Assembly (NCBI RefSeq): GCF_963662255.1
Contig: NC_085059.1
Span: forward strand, 9,891,234-9,955,233
Direction: 5' to 3'
Origin: Cinclus cinclus
Taxonomy: Eukaryota > Chordata > Aves > Passeriformes > Cinclidae
Length of the DNA stretch: 64,000 nucleotides
How positions within the stretch are numbered: position 1 is the first letter of the stretch; the number at the start of each line of letters is the position of its first letter. A model generated the notes under the pieces. The model worked only from the letters and a program-made list of their open reading frames with translations, had not been told where the DNA came from and made no database searches. Positions 52,546-64,000 of this stretch are shown here, one piece after another. Both the position numbers and the translations under genes were made by a program.

Positions 52546-53871
52546 AATTAATTCTTTGGACTGCCCACAATATTTCTATTTTGTTATTCCAAAATATCTT
52601 CTGCAAGAAGGAAAAGACCTGTCCTACCTTTTAGCTACAATATTTTATATCCAGAAGCTGAACAGAAGGTGTTTAAGGACTTTTAATGCACATTCACATT
52701 AAGCAAAATATTTTCTCAAAATCTTTCTCACTGTGGGGATTTCAGAAGTGATAAATAGAACCTGCACTTCTTTCCTGGGGAGAAGATACTATTTTGAATG
52801 ATCTGTTCTTGATTGTGATACCTGTGAAGGGGACAGGTGTTTCTGGTTCCATCACATTCGTGCCTCTCTTGGCTGTGCAGCCCTTCACATCAGCTGGGGC
52901 CTTGTCCAGCCTCTGGGAAGAAGAGGAAATAAACATTATAATGAGGTACCCTGTAGCATAAATAACACAATAAGTAAATATTATTGCATATTTTTATTAG
53001 GATGTCTGAAGTGTCAGTACCTTTCTGTTCTCCAATTAAAAAGACAAGTTTTCTTCATTTTGGAGATATAGGCAAAGATGAAGTAAAAAGTATTTTTGTA
53101 TAAGGCTTGTTTGAACATAAGAATATGTCTATGAAGAAGCATTTCCATTCTGTTAAGTGGATAAATTTTTTTGTGCTGGTGCTCACACCTGTAGATGCAA
53201 GTACTGACTTTTCCTTTGCCAACACTTGCCAAAGCTAATTCACAGTCTGACGTGCAGCTGTTTACTCTTGCACAAGAAATGAGGTGAATTCAATTTCTGT
53301 GTTCAGATTTTCAAGGCTGTTAGTATACATAGATGTGTTAGAACCTTTAAATCTTGTATGCAGGTGTTCAAAGCAATAAATTTTTGGAAACTTGCAGAAA
53401 TAAATGCAAACGTAGTAAAACATAATTTCAAACTGAAGTCATGTAGCTGTTGCAAAGCCTTGAAGAAAACGGAATACTGTACAATTATTTAGAATTTCAA
53501 GTACAAAGAATTTATGCCTTAACAAGGAAGCATTTCCACCCAATCCCATTATTTGGAAATCATGGGGCAGGACAAGTCTTTTCTTGCACAGTCAATATAG
53601 ATCCAGCACAAGGAAAGGAACTTGAATCCCAGCATGTTGCTTAAGTGAATTAATTGTTTTAAATAAACAAAGTAAAAGCTCTGGCCCAAGGTGGGGCCCA
53701 GATGCTGTTTTCCTTTCTCATGCAAATAGTTCCTTTGTATGTTCCAAAGAATGAAACAGAGAAATGCAACTACTGTTATTTCTAATAGCACCGTTTCTGT
53801 GATCTGAAGACTTGGACATGAAACAAATCATCCAGTTTCTCTGCTCAGTTATTCCATTTGATAAATTGGAA

Positions 53872-53975
53872 TGCTAAAATGTAACTTCTCACAGGGGTGT
53901 TGTGAAGATCAGTTAATTAGTTTGTAAAGTGCCTTGATCCCATAAAACACTACATAAGTGCCAAGCATTATTATG
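53872..53975 (+). mobile_element. Ancient amniote interspersed-repeat tail (family uncertain)
   Basis: The order CTCACAGGGGTGTTGTGAAG, ATCAGTTAATTAGTTTGTAA, AGTGCCTTGAT and ACATAAGTGCCAAGC then ATTATTATGA matches a widespread old repeat end in reptile, bird and other amniote genomes (the GTAAAGYGCTTTGAGAT ... TATAAGTGCAAAGTATTATT pattern, shared by CR1/L3-type LINEs and SINEs that borrow their tail). I cannot assign the family. It is far more diverged than the avian CR1 copies here. Confidence 0.55.
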
Positions 53976-56399
53976 AAGAATTATAAAATGTGAGCCCTCA
54001 TGAGCACCTTGGGATAGCCGGGTTATAGCTACAAATCTGTTTTGTTTTCTCAGGATCACATTGTTCCACTTTCCCTGCATAGCAGCCCATTCATGAAATG
54101 AGCCAGTTATAGGAAAGATGCAATTTCTGGCAAAAAAAAAGGAGATAATTGACTCTCATAAATAGCTCTTTTCAGTTAAGGACTCATAGATTATTACGAT
54201 TTTTTTTTTTCTGTAGGATTTGGAATGTCACTTTTTCACCAGTCATCCTCAGCAGGAGGGAGAGTAGTTATATTTTAAATATTTCACCCTATCTGAAAGA
54301 AAACAAAGATATCTTTCTATTTCAGTCCTTACTTAGATTATAAGTATGAGATAAGTATGTATAAGGGTCTTCAGCTTTTATTTTTTTATGAAGTGGATGT
54401 TAAGTCATTAGCATGTGAATAATTAATTCAATTAAGCTTAATTTTAAAAAAAGCTTTGTCACAGTGATCCTTTCCATTAAAAGCTCTATTATCCAAAATT
54501 ACTACGTTGAAATGAAGTGAAAAAAGTTCTGAGTTTTATTGCCTAATAGATTGTGGCATTTAATCTTTATTAATAAGAAAAGCTCCTATCAGCTACAGAA
54601 CCATGAAATAGTTTAAGTAGCTCCAAGGGTATTGCATATTCAAAAAACAAATAGAAGTCATCAAATATTTAATCTTAAATTAAAATGTAATAATTTATAT
54701 AATTTAGAATTACAGCAATCTATCATTTTTCTTCTGCAGTGTCTTTGATCATATCATTTGAGCTGATGGTCCCGAGAAGGGAGATTTTCCAGTTGGAAGG
54801 ACATAGGTAAAATCTCAGAATGCTCTGATCCAGACTCAGCTGAGACAAGCTATCACATGCTTACATATATGATATATAACATCATATTTGCATATATATA
54901 AATTCTGCTTGCACTTATTGGGGTTTTTTGACTAAAGTTGATAAAATCTGAGATGAATCTCAGAAGTAGGAGCAGGGTTGGGGTCCTTGCATGTGTAAGA
55001 AAATAGAAGTTGGGACACTGTCTGTAGAGCTAGTAACATCTCTTGTGGATCACACAATCACTTTGTAGTTGTGATTTTACAGATGAAGCTTTTCTTTTAA
55101 CACTTCTAATATAAGGCACTGTAGAATACTGTTTCTTGAAAGATTGAAAGAATTTTTTTTCCCCCTACCAAATATCTTATCTAAAGATGTTAAGTACTTG
55201 GATTTAGTTTTTGTACTAGTTAAATAACCAGTTTGGGTATTTTTTTTTGTCCAGAAAACCATTTCCTTCATGTTTTAAGGCATTTTCAGGGAAGATAATT
55301 TCTGATTTGTTCATCCAATTTTTTTTCCTACTTTGTTATTAAACTTTACAGAACGAAAAAATGTTTTCTGAGAGATAAGAATTACCTAAATTCCTCAAGT
55401 ATAAGGTGTTTGTTGGGGTCTTTTTTCCTTGCATCTCCTGGGTCTGCTTCTTTATCTCTTTTAGAATTGAAATTTCTTGTGGTCTTCAATGTGCAAAGTA
55501 ATTCAAGAGACCTTTTCTTGTAAAAGTTTTCATTCCTGCTTCGAAGGAGAGAATCCAAGTCATAGGAAAGTCTGGGGGTTTGTGTTTCCAGGTGAGTTCT
55601 CCAGACCCATGATGTCTATAAGCCTCTGCAGAAGAGCACTTTAAAACTATGCCTAATGGTGATTTTTAGACTATAGTGCAGATATTTCTACTTGCTGTTC
55701 AGTGACTATAATTTTTTTCTCCTCTAAATTACTTTAAGATCATAATTTTATTTTTTTCTGCTGCTTTCTTTTCTTTCTGAATAGTCATTCCTAGAACATT
55801 TACTGCATCTGCTAGTCTAGAACTGTCTGAGAGAAGAGAGAGAATAAAAGATGTTTGGAAAACCCTTTTAAAAATTTACATAAATGTACCATCTGTACGA
55901 GCAGATGGCAAGAATGTCTCAGGGCCAGGAGGAGACTGTGAGATCAAATCACAAGGAGAGAACTACATGAGGCATGTTCCTTGTGTCATAACAAAAAGGA
56001 CCTCAGCAATCACCTCACTGACATGACCTGGAGACTGTTCCCCAAGAAACTGCTTTTTCAGTAGCAGAAGGTATTTCAAGGTGGTGTAATCAATACAGTA
56101 AGGATGCCCAGGGTTTGTATTCTGTGGACATGATCTTTTCTGGAGTTGTTCAGAAACAAGCAAATCTTCAGGACCCTAAATTATTCTCACAGATGGGCTG
56201 TAAGTCCACATTCAGCATTTCACAGGGAGGCTTGGCCACAGTGCCTTATCCTGCTCAGCTTCTGAATTGAGAGGTCACTGTTTTTTCCATCTTCAGGTGG
56301 TAAAGTGTTTCATTTTTGAGAACACTTTTTAAAAAGAACTGCAGTATTTGCAAAATCTCAACTATGCATGACATCTTTCAATGGCTTACCATATCTTTT

Positions 56400-56835
56400 T
56401 TTATGGTGGCTGCTGCTGACACATCCACACATCTTTGAAATCCCTCCAGGGATGGTGACTCCACCTCTTTAGGGCAGCCTGTTACTATGCTTAACAGCCC
56501 TTAAAATAAAGAAATCCTTCTAATGTGCAATCTACACCTCTCCTAGTTCAACCTGAGGCTGTTTACTCTTGCCCTTTGCTTGTTACTTGGTAGAAGGGAA
56601 TGACCCTCATCTGGCTACAGTCTCCTGCCAGAGGGTTGTAGAGTATGAGAACATCTCCACTGCGACTCCTTTTCTCCAGGCTGAGCCTCCCTAGGTGAGA
56701 GGGGCTCAAACCCTGTCCCAGCTCCACTGCCCTTCTCTGGACTTGCTCCAAGACCTCCATGTCTTCCTTGCAGGGAGGCACCCTGAACTGAGCCCTGCAG
56801 TTCTGCCACTCATCCCATTGTCTTTCCACAATGGC
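56400..56835 (-). mobile_element. CR1 LINE, minus strand, with end of ORF2 and 3' UTR
   Basis: Read on the minus strand, the right part encodes a decayed C-terminal end of the CR1 reverse-transcriptase protein (56563-56829), recognisable by the V-L-E-Q-V-Q-R-R-A and L-S-L-E-K-R blocks and an L-Y-N-x-L-x-G-x-C block. The 3' UTR follows, with AACAGGCTGCCC, GGTGGAGTCACCATCCCTGG and AGGGATTTCAAAGATGTGTGG. Internal deletions and substitutions are evident and no catalytic RT domain remains. It is antisense to GABRB2 and inactive. Confidence 0.88.
56563..56829 (-). pseudogene. Fossil of the CR1 ORF2 C-terminus
   Basis: This 88-codon open frame on the minus strand corresponds to the last part of CR1 ORF2, downstream of the RT core. 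Blocks L-E-Q-V-Q-R-R-A (about residues 28-35), L-S-L-E-K-R (about 48-53) and V-I-P-F-Y-Q-V-T-S (about 76-84) are the usual conserved ones, with the R-L-R-E-L-G-L linker shortened. The start methionine is fortuitous, because the real protein would begin kilobases upstream. It is a remnant inside the surrounding CR1 copy, not a gene. Confidence 0.8.
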
Positions 56836-59800
56836 AACTGTATCTTAATTTTTCTGCTGCACAGTGGCCCCCTGCTCCCCATGTGTGTTGCCCAAAAAGT
56901 ACTTGGAGCTTATGGGTTGGTTTCCATTCACTGACAGGGATCTGTCTCAGGACTGTTTATTAAAACTCTGACATTTTAAAGTATTTGCTCCAAAAATTTT
57001 TCTTGCAAAGTGAAAGGCATATGAAAGCATCTAACTTTCTAATGTGGAAAAATTTCCTTTTCCCAAATTCCTTTGCAGGGTTGTAAAGTCACTAAGGATT
57101 ATAAAAGCTAACATTTGTTTTCACATGAAAAATATAGTGATAGACCTTAACAATCCCTGCAAGACTAAGATGTCTTTACTGTAGAAGGTGTTGCATGCCA
57201 ACTTCTTTCCTATTTAAAGTGGTAATGGAAAATTTATTCAGTATATAATGAAAAATGCTGTGGTGCATTCTCTTCAGTGTCAGAATGGAGAAAAACAAGG
57301 GATGCGTAGCTGTTGGGAAAACACTTTGAGATCTCAGTTTAATTTGCATTAATGGAAACTGGAACAGCAGGGTTAGGACCAAGTGGCCCAACATTATTTG
57401 GCTGGCTTTTCTCTTAGGGATCATAACTTTTTAACCTACTTCACTGTGTTGTTTATATAAATCCAGAACCTATCCCCCTTTGGAGATATCTGGGTAAGCA
57501 TCAGAAATATTGGAGCTAGAAGGAAAATGTTCTTCATCAAAATGTTGACGTCCACAAATCCTGTCCTCTCTTTTTGTCCTTTGCTCTTGTGAATTACTTT
57601 GTTGTGCAGGTTTTTACAGCATTTGTTACTGGTAGAAATGCTAACAAAAAGTAGCTCTCAGCAACATATCTTTGTGTAGCTTTGGGGTGTTTTAAGTTAA
57701 CAAGATGTGCATTTTAGAATAATGGTCTTGTACCTTAATAAGGTAATATGGCTGATACTGCATAGGAAGAAACACAACAAAATTTGGAGTGCTTCTGCTG
57801 ATGTGGGAAACCAAGAAAACATTAATTTACTGTCATCAGAAACTTGTTCCAGTCTACCTCATAGATGTTCTTACCAAAATATAAATTGCAGGCAATGGAA
57901 ACTACTTGGAAAGAACTCAGAAATTCCTTGAACTCAGATGACTGCAGGACGTTTGTTTGTGGTCAGCTGAGGAGGTAAATTATTGTTAGACTTTGCTGAT
58001 AAGCTCTGGAAGCTTTCCTTAGCAAACACCTGTCTTTCAAACCAGAACACTGTCTTTTCAGGGAGATATCATCACCTGTGTTTTCATCATATCATTCACT
58101 GTCCAGAAGATGTGTCATGTCTTTTCCCTTTGGTTCTCTCTGTAAAAAGCAGATGTCCATCAGTGCACAAGATGGAAAACAAGACAAAGGCAAGAAGGCA
58201 AATACTTGAATATCCATTTCTCTCTCCTTCTATTTTTCATTACACACAACAGGAGCTTATTTCATAGTTCCATCTCAGGGTATATCTTATTCTTGGCAAA
58301 CAACTGAGAGTAAAGCATTGTGCATCTTTAAACACCGGTGTGTGGGCTGCTTCTACAAGGGGGGTCTCCAAAGCACATATAGTTGGAATGTACAAATATT
58401 ACATTATTGTCATCCTGAAATGCCTATGAATATTGTTTCACAGCATTAGTGTTGCATTAGTGTGGCTGGAGAAATGGCACGTACAGCAGAAAGGAGATGG
58501 CTTTTGTTGCTATTTGATTTTTGAAGAGGTGGTAGAGTAGCTGTAAGAAAGATATGTCATTAGTCATTGTCATGTAACTTTGCTATGCCTTCCAGAAATG
58601 CATTCAAGAGCTGCAATATTTATCTGAGAAAGAATTTTCTAGGGATACTGCTGTGTGTTAAAGAAACATCCACCCCTTCTCCCAACCAGACTAGTTTATT
58701 TCTTTTTGAAGAAAGAGATACTGAAAATATATTCAAGAATACTTTTTCATAGCCTTCTGTCTTCATCTTCTAATGCAAAGTGGTTTCATGTTATAAAGAA
58801 GTCACCGTATAATTTCAAGTAAATTATTTGCCCATTATTAAAACTGAAGGATATGGATAAAATGTTGAATGCTGGTGTTCAAGAAGGTGTTCTTATTTTG
58901 CAGTTATACATGTCTCTAATAATACAAATACACAAAAACTTAGCCTGGCTTTGAAGGGTCCTAGAGTAATTTCCAGATGCGTATACTGCAGTATTCAGAG
59001 TTATGATTTTTTTTTGTTTAAAAAAAGTTATCTTAAAAGACAAGGAAAAAACCCTGAAAAATCTGAGAAGGCAAGTTACAGTCCTAGAACAAATTAAAAT
59101 CTGATTGAGCATATAAAGATCTTTGTAGATAAGGATTAGGAGGAAACCTTTCCCCTGCACAGGTGGTTCTGTAGGTTACCACTGATGCTGCAGGTGAGGT
59201 CCCACTCATGTAAATCGACAGCAGCTGCCCTTTGCCACTTAAGTCAGGCCTCCAGTCATCATCTCTTTTCTGCTCCTCCTTTGATTTAATGGGACAGACC
59301 CAAAACTTACAACATGACACTTTTTTTTATAATTGAACACTTAACACTAATCCCAAAACTACATAAAAAAGATTATGTGTTGGGATATCTCAGAATCTGA
59401 TACTGGGGTATTATGGTAAGTGTTTTGGTAGCTTCTTTAGTTTTGTTTATTTGCACTTTTTTTTTTTTCTGTGTTAATGTTTTGTTTCCATGAGCGCTGA
59501 AGGTATTTTTCTTGTATTGAAGGAGAAAAACTCCCATTCCAGCTGTCTTATCTGGTCACATCTTCTCTGCTTCACCTCATTTAATTTTCATTAGGGTTCA
59601 TCTTTCCATTTTATTTCAATATGGCTTTAATTTCAGTTCAATCTGTATTTATGATTTATAGGATTGCTAAGAAAATCGGCTGTGTCCTGGTTTTAGAAAT
59701 AGGGGTAAGACTGAATGAAGGGACTGAAATTATTAGTAGTGGGGAACACTTCCCCACAGAACTGAAGACAAGTAAAAGAGTATGGAGAGTAGTTATTGTT

Positions 59801-62130
59801 TAGTCAAGAACGAAAGTAAATATTGAATGTTACCTGCCATTACAGGTATTAAAGAACCTTATTAGTAGTTTGTTCAGAGGAAGGTGTGGATATTGCATCA
59901 GTATAAAGCCGTTAGAAAATGTGTGATTAATGGATGCAATGCTCAAACTTCAGATTGGCAAAGATTATTACTTATCCATATGAATGAAAAAAACTATTGG
60001 TAAAGCAGGTTTTTTCACTTAGATAACTTTTTTATTAAGTTGTGTTTGTTGGTGCAATATGTAATAAAAACCAGGTTTTAATTTTGCTTTGTAAAGTACT
60101 GGATCAGTGGATTGTGTGATGTTAGATGTGATGGTAAATCTGGAGACTGCTGGGGTGAATATCACTCCTAGAATCCTTAATTTCCCACTCCTGCAAAATA
60201 GGGTGGGAATGTGGCAAACTTAATATTGTACTCTGCACAATCCCTCAACTAAACCCCTATTTATAAAAATAAAGTATCCTTATACTTTTAAAATTCTGTT
60301 TGAGAGAAATGAGCAGGGTATCAGGATTCATTTTGCTCATTAGTTTAGACAGGGATGAGCAAGTGAAAAGTTTTATTCCTCACAGTTATTTGTTGTTCAG
60401 CACCTTTTACCAGCCCTGGAAAACACGGTGTTTAAAGTACTTTTTAAAAGACATTGACAGTTCAGGCCTAGCACGACAATCTGTTGTCTGCAGTTTTGAA
60501 AGTGTGATGCCAGTTAGGAGAACAGGGTCTCAGCTCTGCATCGGGGGATTTATCTACTAAAAAAGTTTAAGTGAAGATATTTTGTGCCCAGGAACATGGG
60601 AAAGTTTCCATTTAGGTAAAAAGTCCCTCTCAATGTTGGTACGAAGGGTAAGCATTAGCAAAAGCATTCCCTTTCTCTCTTTGAGTGTAGTGTCTGTGTT
60701 CTTTTCAATATTTTGAGTAATGAAAATAGTGCCCCAACCCTCCCCCCCCCCACCAATTTTTAGTTCATCAAATGTAGTCTTAACACTGACCAAGACTAAA
60801 CAATGACCAGGATTTCCTGCTTTCTTATGATTGTTTTGAAAATGTGTTATCCTCTCCCCTTCTGGCTTTGCTTAGTTTTGCTATTCTACTTCATTACTGT
60901 TCACCCATGCTCATCCATGCTTTCTGTTTAGCAATTTTCTAATGAAAAATCTCTCCAAGCTCTAAAACTTTTGGAAAAGCAGCGTGTTTTTGCAGTCAGT
61001 TTTTCATTGAATTACAGACCTTTATTATCGTGACTCATTGTTTTTCACTAAAATTTAGCATGTGCTTTTTTTTTTCTTATTTTAGAGGATGGGGGGTGGG
61101 AGGAGGATTGCCTTAGATTAATAGCACTGGATGGTCAGTGTATTTGATGTCATGCTTCTGCTTTCCAACTACTCTTTCAAAAGGCATCATTTTCATCCAA
61201 ATCCAGTGGGACCATTTTTAGAGTATTGTTTTGGAGCCACTGTGACAGTTTCAGGAAATGTGAATTTTAATTTATTTGTCCAGTGAAGGTGAGGATCTTG
61301 GCTAATGACTGCATAGTCATTAGTGATGATGCTTTTCCTCCTACTCCCTCATTGCTTAGAGCATATATTAATTGTGCAGATGGTAGTGGATTAGCTATGT
61401 AATAGTTCCCTTTCCATCTCCTCCTCTTGTGGCATTTACACTGTGCAAAGAGGATTTACTGCCATCTTGTTATTTATGAGGGTCTGTGATTCATCAGCTG
61501 CCTTTTAAATCCAATACTATGATCACATCTTGTTGCTAAGAGGCAGAATTTGCACGTGCACCTTCTTCTAAGTACACCTGTGCCAAGCTTTGCCTGAAAC
61601 CTTCAAGCAAATCACAGCCAAGAGCACTGAATTTTCATCTTCATTTCTACTAACATGAAATTTGCAGTGCCAGGTTTATGTGGGTAACTGTAAGTTATTC
61701 CTTCTGTGTTCCAGAGATTCTCAGACTTCTCAGTCTGTAAACTTGCCAGAACTTAAGTCAGGATTTACAGGTATTTAAGTTTCACTAAAAGCATTTCTTT
61801 TTTAATTACTAGAATTTGAGTGTAATTTGTATGGGACAGGTAGAAAGTAAATACCTTTACTGCTTTATTGTTTTGCTTTTCTTTTCTACTCATGCATTTA
61901 TTTGTTTTTATGGTTTACAAGAAACCAGAGGAGTAATTTAGGCACAACTAACAAAGAAAATTATTTAAAATTTTATTTCTGCTTTGATTTCATCTGTCTT
62001 TCCTGGCCATTCTGTTCCCTAGATTTTCTATTATTGCTTCTTTTACACAATAGTATTGACATTTGTGTTCATACATTTTCTGGGTTTGTTCTCCAAAGTT
62101 ACAGATTTTATATATTTTACTTATAATGTA

Positions 62131-62198
62131 AAGGCTTGTTTTCTTTTAAGTATCATTGCTGTGTAAGGCTTGTTTTCTTTCAAGTATTGCTACTGTGT
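62131..62198. repeat. 34-bp tandem duplication
   Basis: Unit 62131-62164 is followed immediately by 62165-62198. Both begin AAGGCTTGTTTTCTTT and end CTGTGT, with about five differences, so the duplication is not recent. Confidence 0.85.
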
Positions 62199-62756
62199 TC
62201 CTGATCATTGTTTGCAAATACTAGGGCAATTTGGTTTGGTCTATTTTGCTTTTTGTTTGTTTAGGAAAGATCCTGTGGTGCAGGTGCAATTAAAGGAAGT
62301 TCATGGTTACTTCTTAAAAGATAAAGGTTTTTTTTTCCTAGCAATGAGAGTTCTGCCCCAGTGGTCACCTTAGTAAGTACATATTTATTGTTTCTGGCCA
62401 TACAGGGATGAATACCCCTCTACTTGAAGCTGCATGCAGGGGCCAGGGGATGGTGAGTCTTTGGGAGCGACAAAAGAAGTGATTCTGAGAGGGACTCTTA
62501 GGGCTGTGTCTGCCATGTGTCAGGGTTTCCAAGATATCAACAGAAATGTGAATGAAGAAATTACCTAAAAAGCAGAAAGAACCTGAAGGGAGCCTGGATT
62601 TCATCCATACAGAGTTGTAGGCTTGACCCAAAGCATGATTTCTGTTAGCTAACACAGAAAATGCAAAAGCTTTGCATAATATACAGTTTGCTCTCTGAGT
62701 GAGGTGCTGGTATTCTGAATTGAGTGTCTCTGCTATTTGAAATGCAGAGAAATTAC

Positions 62757-62757
<1 letters not shown>

Positions 62758-62790
<33 letters not shown>
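62758..62790. repeat. (ATT)11 microsatellite
   Basis: Eleven perfect ATT units follow ATTACT. Probably polymorphic in length. Confidence 0.95.
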
Positions 62791-62791
<1 letters not shown>

Positions 62792-63131
62792 CCTTGTAAG
62801 GTACTGCAGTCATGTTTGAATCTGTTGGTAGAAGGAGACTTGGAGTAAATGAAAAGCTGAGACAGATCTACTGCACCACAAAAAACTCATAATAAAACAT
62901 AACTCATAAAATAATACCTTCAGCGTCAAAAATTTGAAATGGTTACTATTGAAAATTCTGAAAAGTGGGGCCATTTTGAGCAAGCTGGTTATTTCCTCAG
63001 TTTCTCTGTCTCTATGAAATGTGGATCACAATATAAGCACACTCCCATCTAAATTCCAAAGAATGGTTTCTGTAATGCAGTACTGATGTTCATGCGATTA
63101 CTCTTCTGTCAGCTTGGAGGGACACCAGGAG

Positions 63132-63817
63132 TGTCCTGGGGTGACTTTATGATGTTTGTATCCCTAATCGTCTGTTCTGTTTGTGTTGGATATTAAATTC
63201 TGCAGCTTTAAGACTGGTTCCAGGAGTGGACAAGAGATAGTTATCAGAGTTTGTTATCAGAGACTGCACTTGCTCCCCTGCATCCTTCATACAGACACTG
63301 TTGTTTGCAGAAGACAGCAGGAGAGAGCTCTTCTTTGCTCTTACTTATTTTTTGACTAGCTGAGGCAGAAAAAATCCCTGGATTGTGTTTGTTTTCCTTG
63401 TCGTGGAATTGTTTGAATGTGCTCTAGGACTAAAATCCCAGAAGAACACCGAGGGCTTGCACCTGTGGCCTACTGCATCCTGGCCTTGGCCCCGTTCAGA
63501 AGTTTCCTCCCAAATTTTCCCTAAACAGAAACAAATACCGTAACTGGTATTTGCTGTATTTCATTTTAGTTGCAGGTTGATGGTGTTCCCTCCCTGCTGC
63601 CAGGCAGGCCAAGGCTGGGGGCTGTTGGTGGAACGGGGCAGTTTTCCCTTTCCCAGGTGGCGGGCGCTGCGCTGGAGCACACTCGGCCGTTTGGAGCTCC
63701 TTGGGCTCCTTTGGGCTTCTTGGCTCAGCCCGGGCCAGGCTTTTAATGTTGGCTCGATATTTGGCCGAGCCTCAGGCTTTCTGGGGGGAGTGGTGGGAAT
63801 AAAGCTTCGCTGAAACA
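63132..63817 (+). mobile_element. Probable LTR of an endogenous retrovirus (solo or partial)
   Basis: The stretch starts TGTCCTGGGGTGACTTTATG, matching the TG...CA layout of avian retroviral LTRs, and changes from AT-rich (63132-63560) to a sharply GC-rich block (63580-63790). An AATAAA polyadenylation signal lies at 63798-63803, and TGAAACA could be the right end at 63817. A 10-base GTTATCAGAG repeat occurs at 63240 and 63253. A related, older piece appears at 6481. I find no matching target-site duplication and no primer-binding site or gag-like frame after it, so the right boundary is uncertain. No viral gene is present. Confidence 0.5.
63798..63803 (+). terminator. AATAAA polyadenylation signal in the LTR-like element
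   Basis: A canonical hexamer lies at the end of the GC-rich block, in sense with GABRB2. A second AATAAA lies at about 63875-63880. In an LTR this would be the R-region signal. Inside the host intron it could cause premature transcript ends, which is inference. Confidence 0.4.
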
Positions 63818-64000
63818 AAATGAGGCAATTCAAAAGCAGCTAGCAGCAGAGTTGCTCGTCCTTTTTTATTTGCTAATAAATGCTCCCACCCACTTACTAG
63901 TGTAGCATTTCTGTAGTTCATGGCAAGCGGGTGAGGAGGGGTGGTTCAGTTCTAACAAAGTAAAGAAGTGAGAAAAGTAGTTGAAAATAGTCTGTAATTA
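63818..64000. other. Window end, intronic
   Basis: This is short unclassified sequence after the LTR-like element, containing a second AATAAA near 63875. Nothing else is recognised before the window ends. Confidence 0.5.

Noticed and set aside
59080..59320. Possible repeat or exon on the minus strand (78-93-codon frames)
   Set aside because: No transposon motif or protein family recognised; frames overlap one another on the same strand.

Overview
This window is vertebrate nuclear DNA, almost certainly from a bird. It carries the 5' part of one protein-coding gene on the + strand, GABRB2, which encodes the beta-2 subunit of the GABA-A receptor. The avian call rests on several degenerate CR1 LINE fragments of avian type, including a decayed C-terminal piece of the CR1 reverse-transcriptase ORF. 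Probable LTR fragments and A/C-rich low-complexity tails hint at a passerine, but the species cannot be fixed from the sequence alone.

Layout. Positions 1-880 are GC- and CpG-rich and look like the promoter/CpG-island side of the gene. A probable non-coding 5' UTR exon (about 466-583) ends in a textbook donor. The signal-peptide exon has its ATG at 1525 and its donor after 1601. Three more coding exons follow at 1728-1819, 2705-2772 and 46991-47211. All junctions obey GT-AG and all phases fit. Together they encode residues 1-152 plus two bases of codon 153: the signal peptide and the first third of the extracellular ligand-binding domain. The window ends inside the next intron. The Cys-loop exon, the four transmembrane segments and the M3-M4 loop therefore lie beyond 64000.

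The rest is intron. The intron between the third and fourth coding exons spans 2773-46990 (about 44.2 kb). The partial intron after the fourth covers 47212-64000. Both are AT-rich. I see CR1 fragments, one much older repeat tail, two related LTR-like stretches, microsatellites and homopolymer runs in them, and no second gene. All the other long open frames I examined are chance frames, UTR/CpG-island frames or transposon remnants.

Nothing here amounts to a new biological system. The points most worth checking are the 5' architecture (UTR exon versus an NRF-1-like site that could be a second start, plus short upstream ORFs), a decoy 3' splice site 39 nt before the fourth coding exon, a sense-oriented LTR with a polyadenylation signal in the last intron, a 117-nt C-free G/T tract, and a few inverted and tandem repeats.
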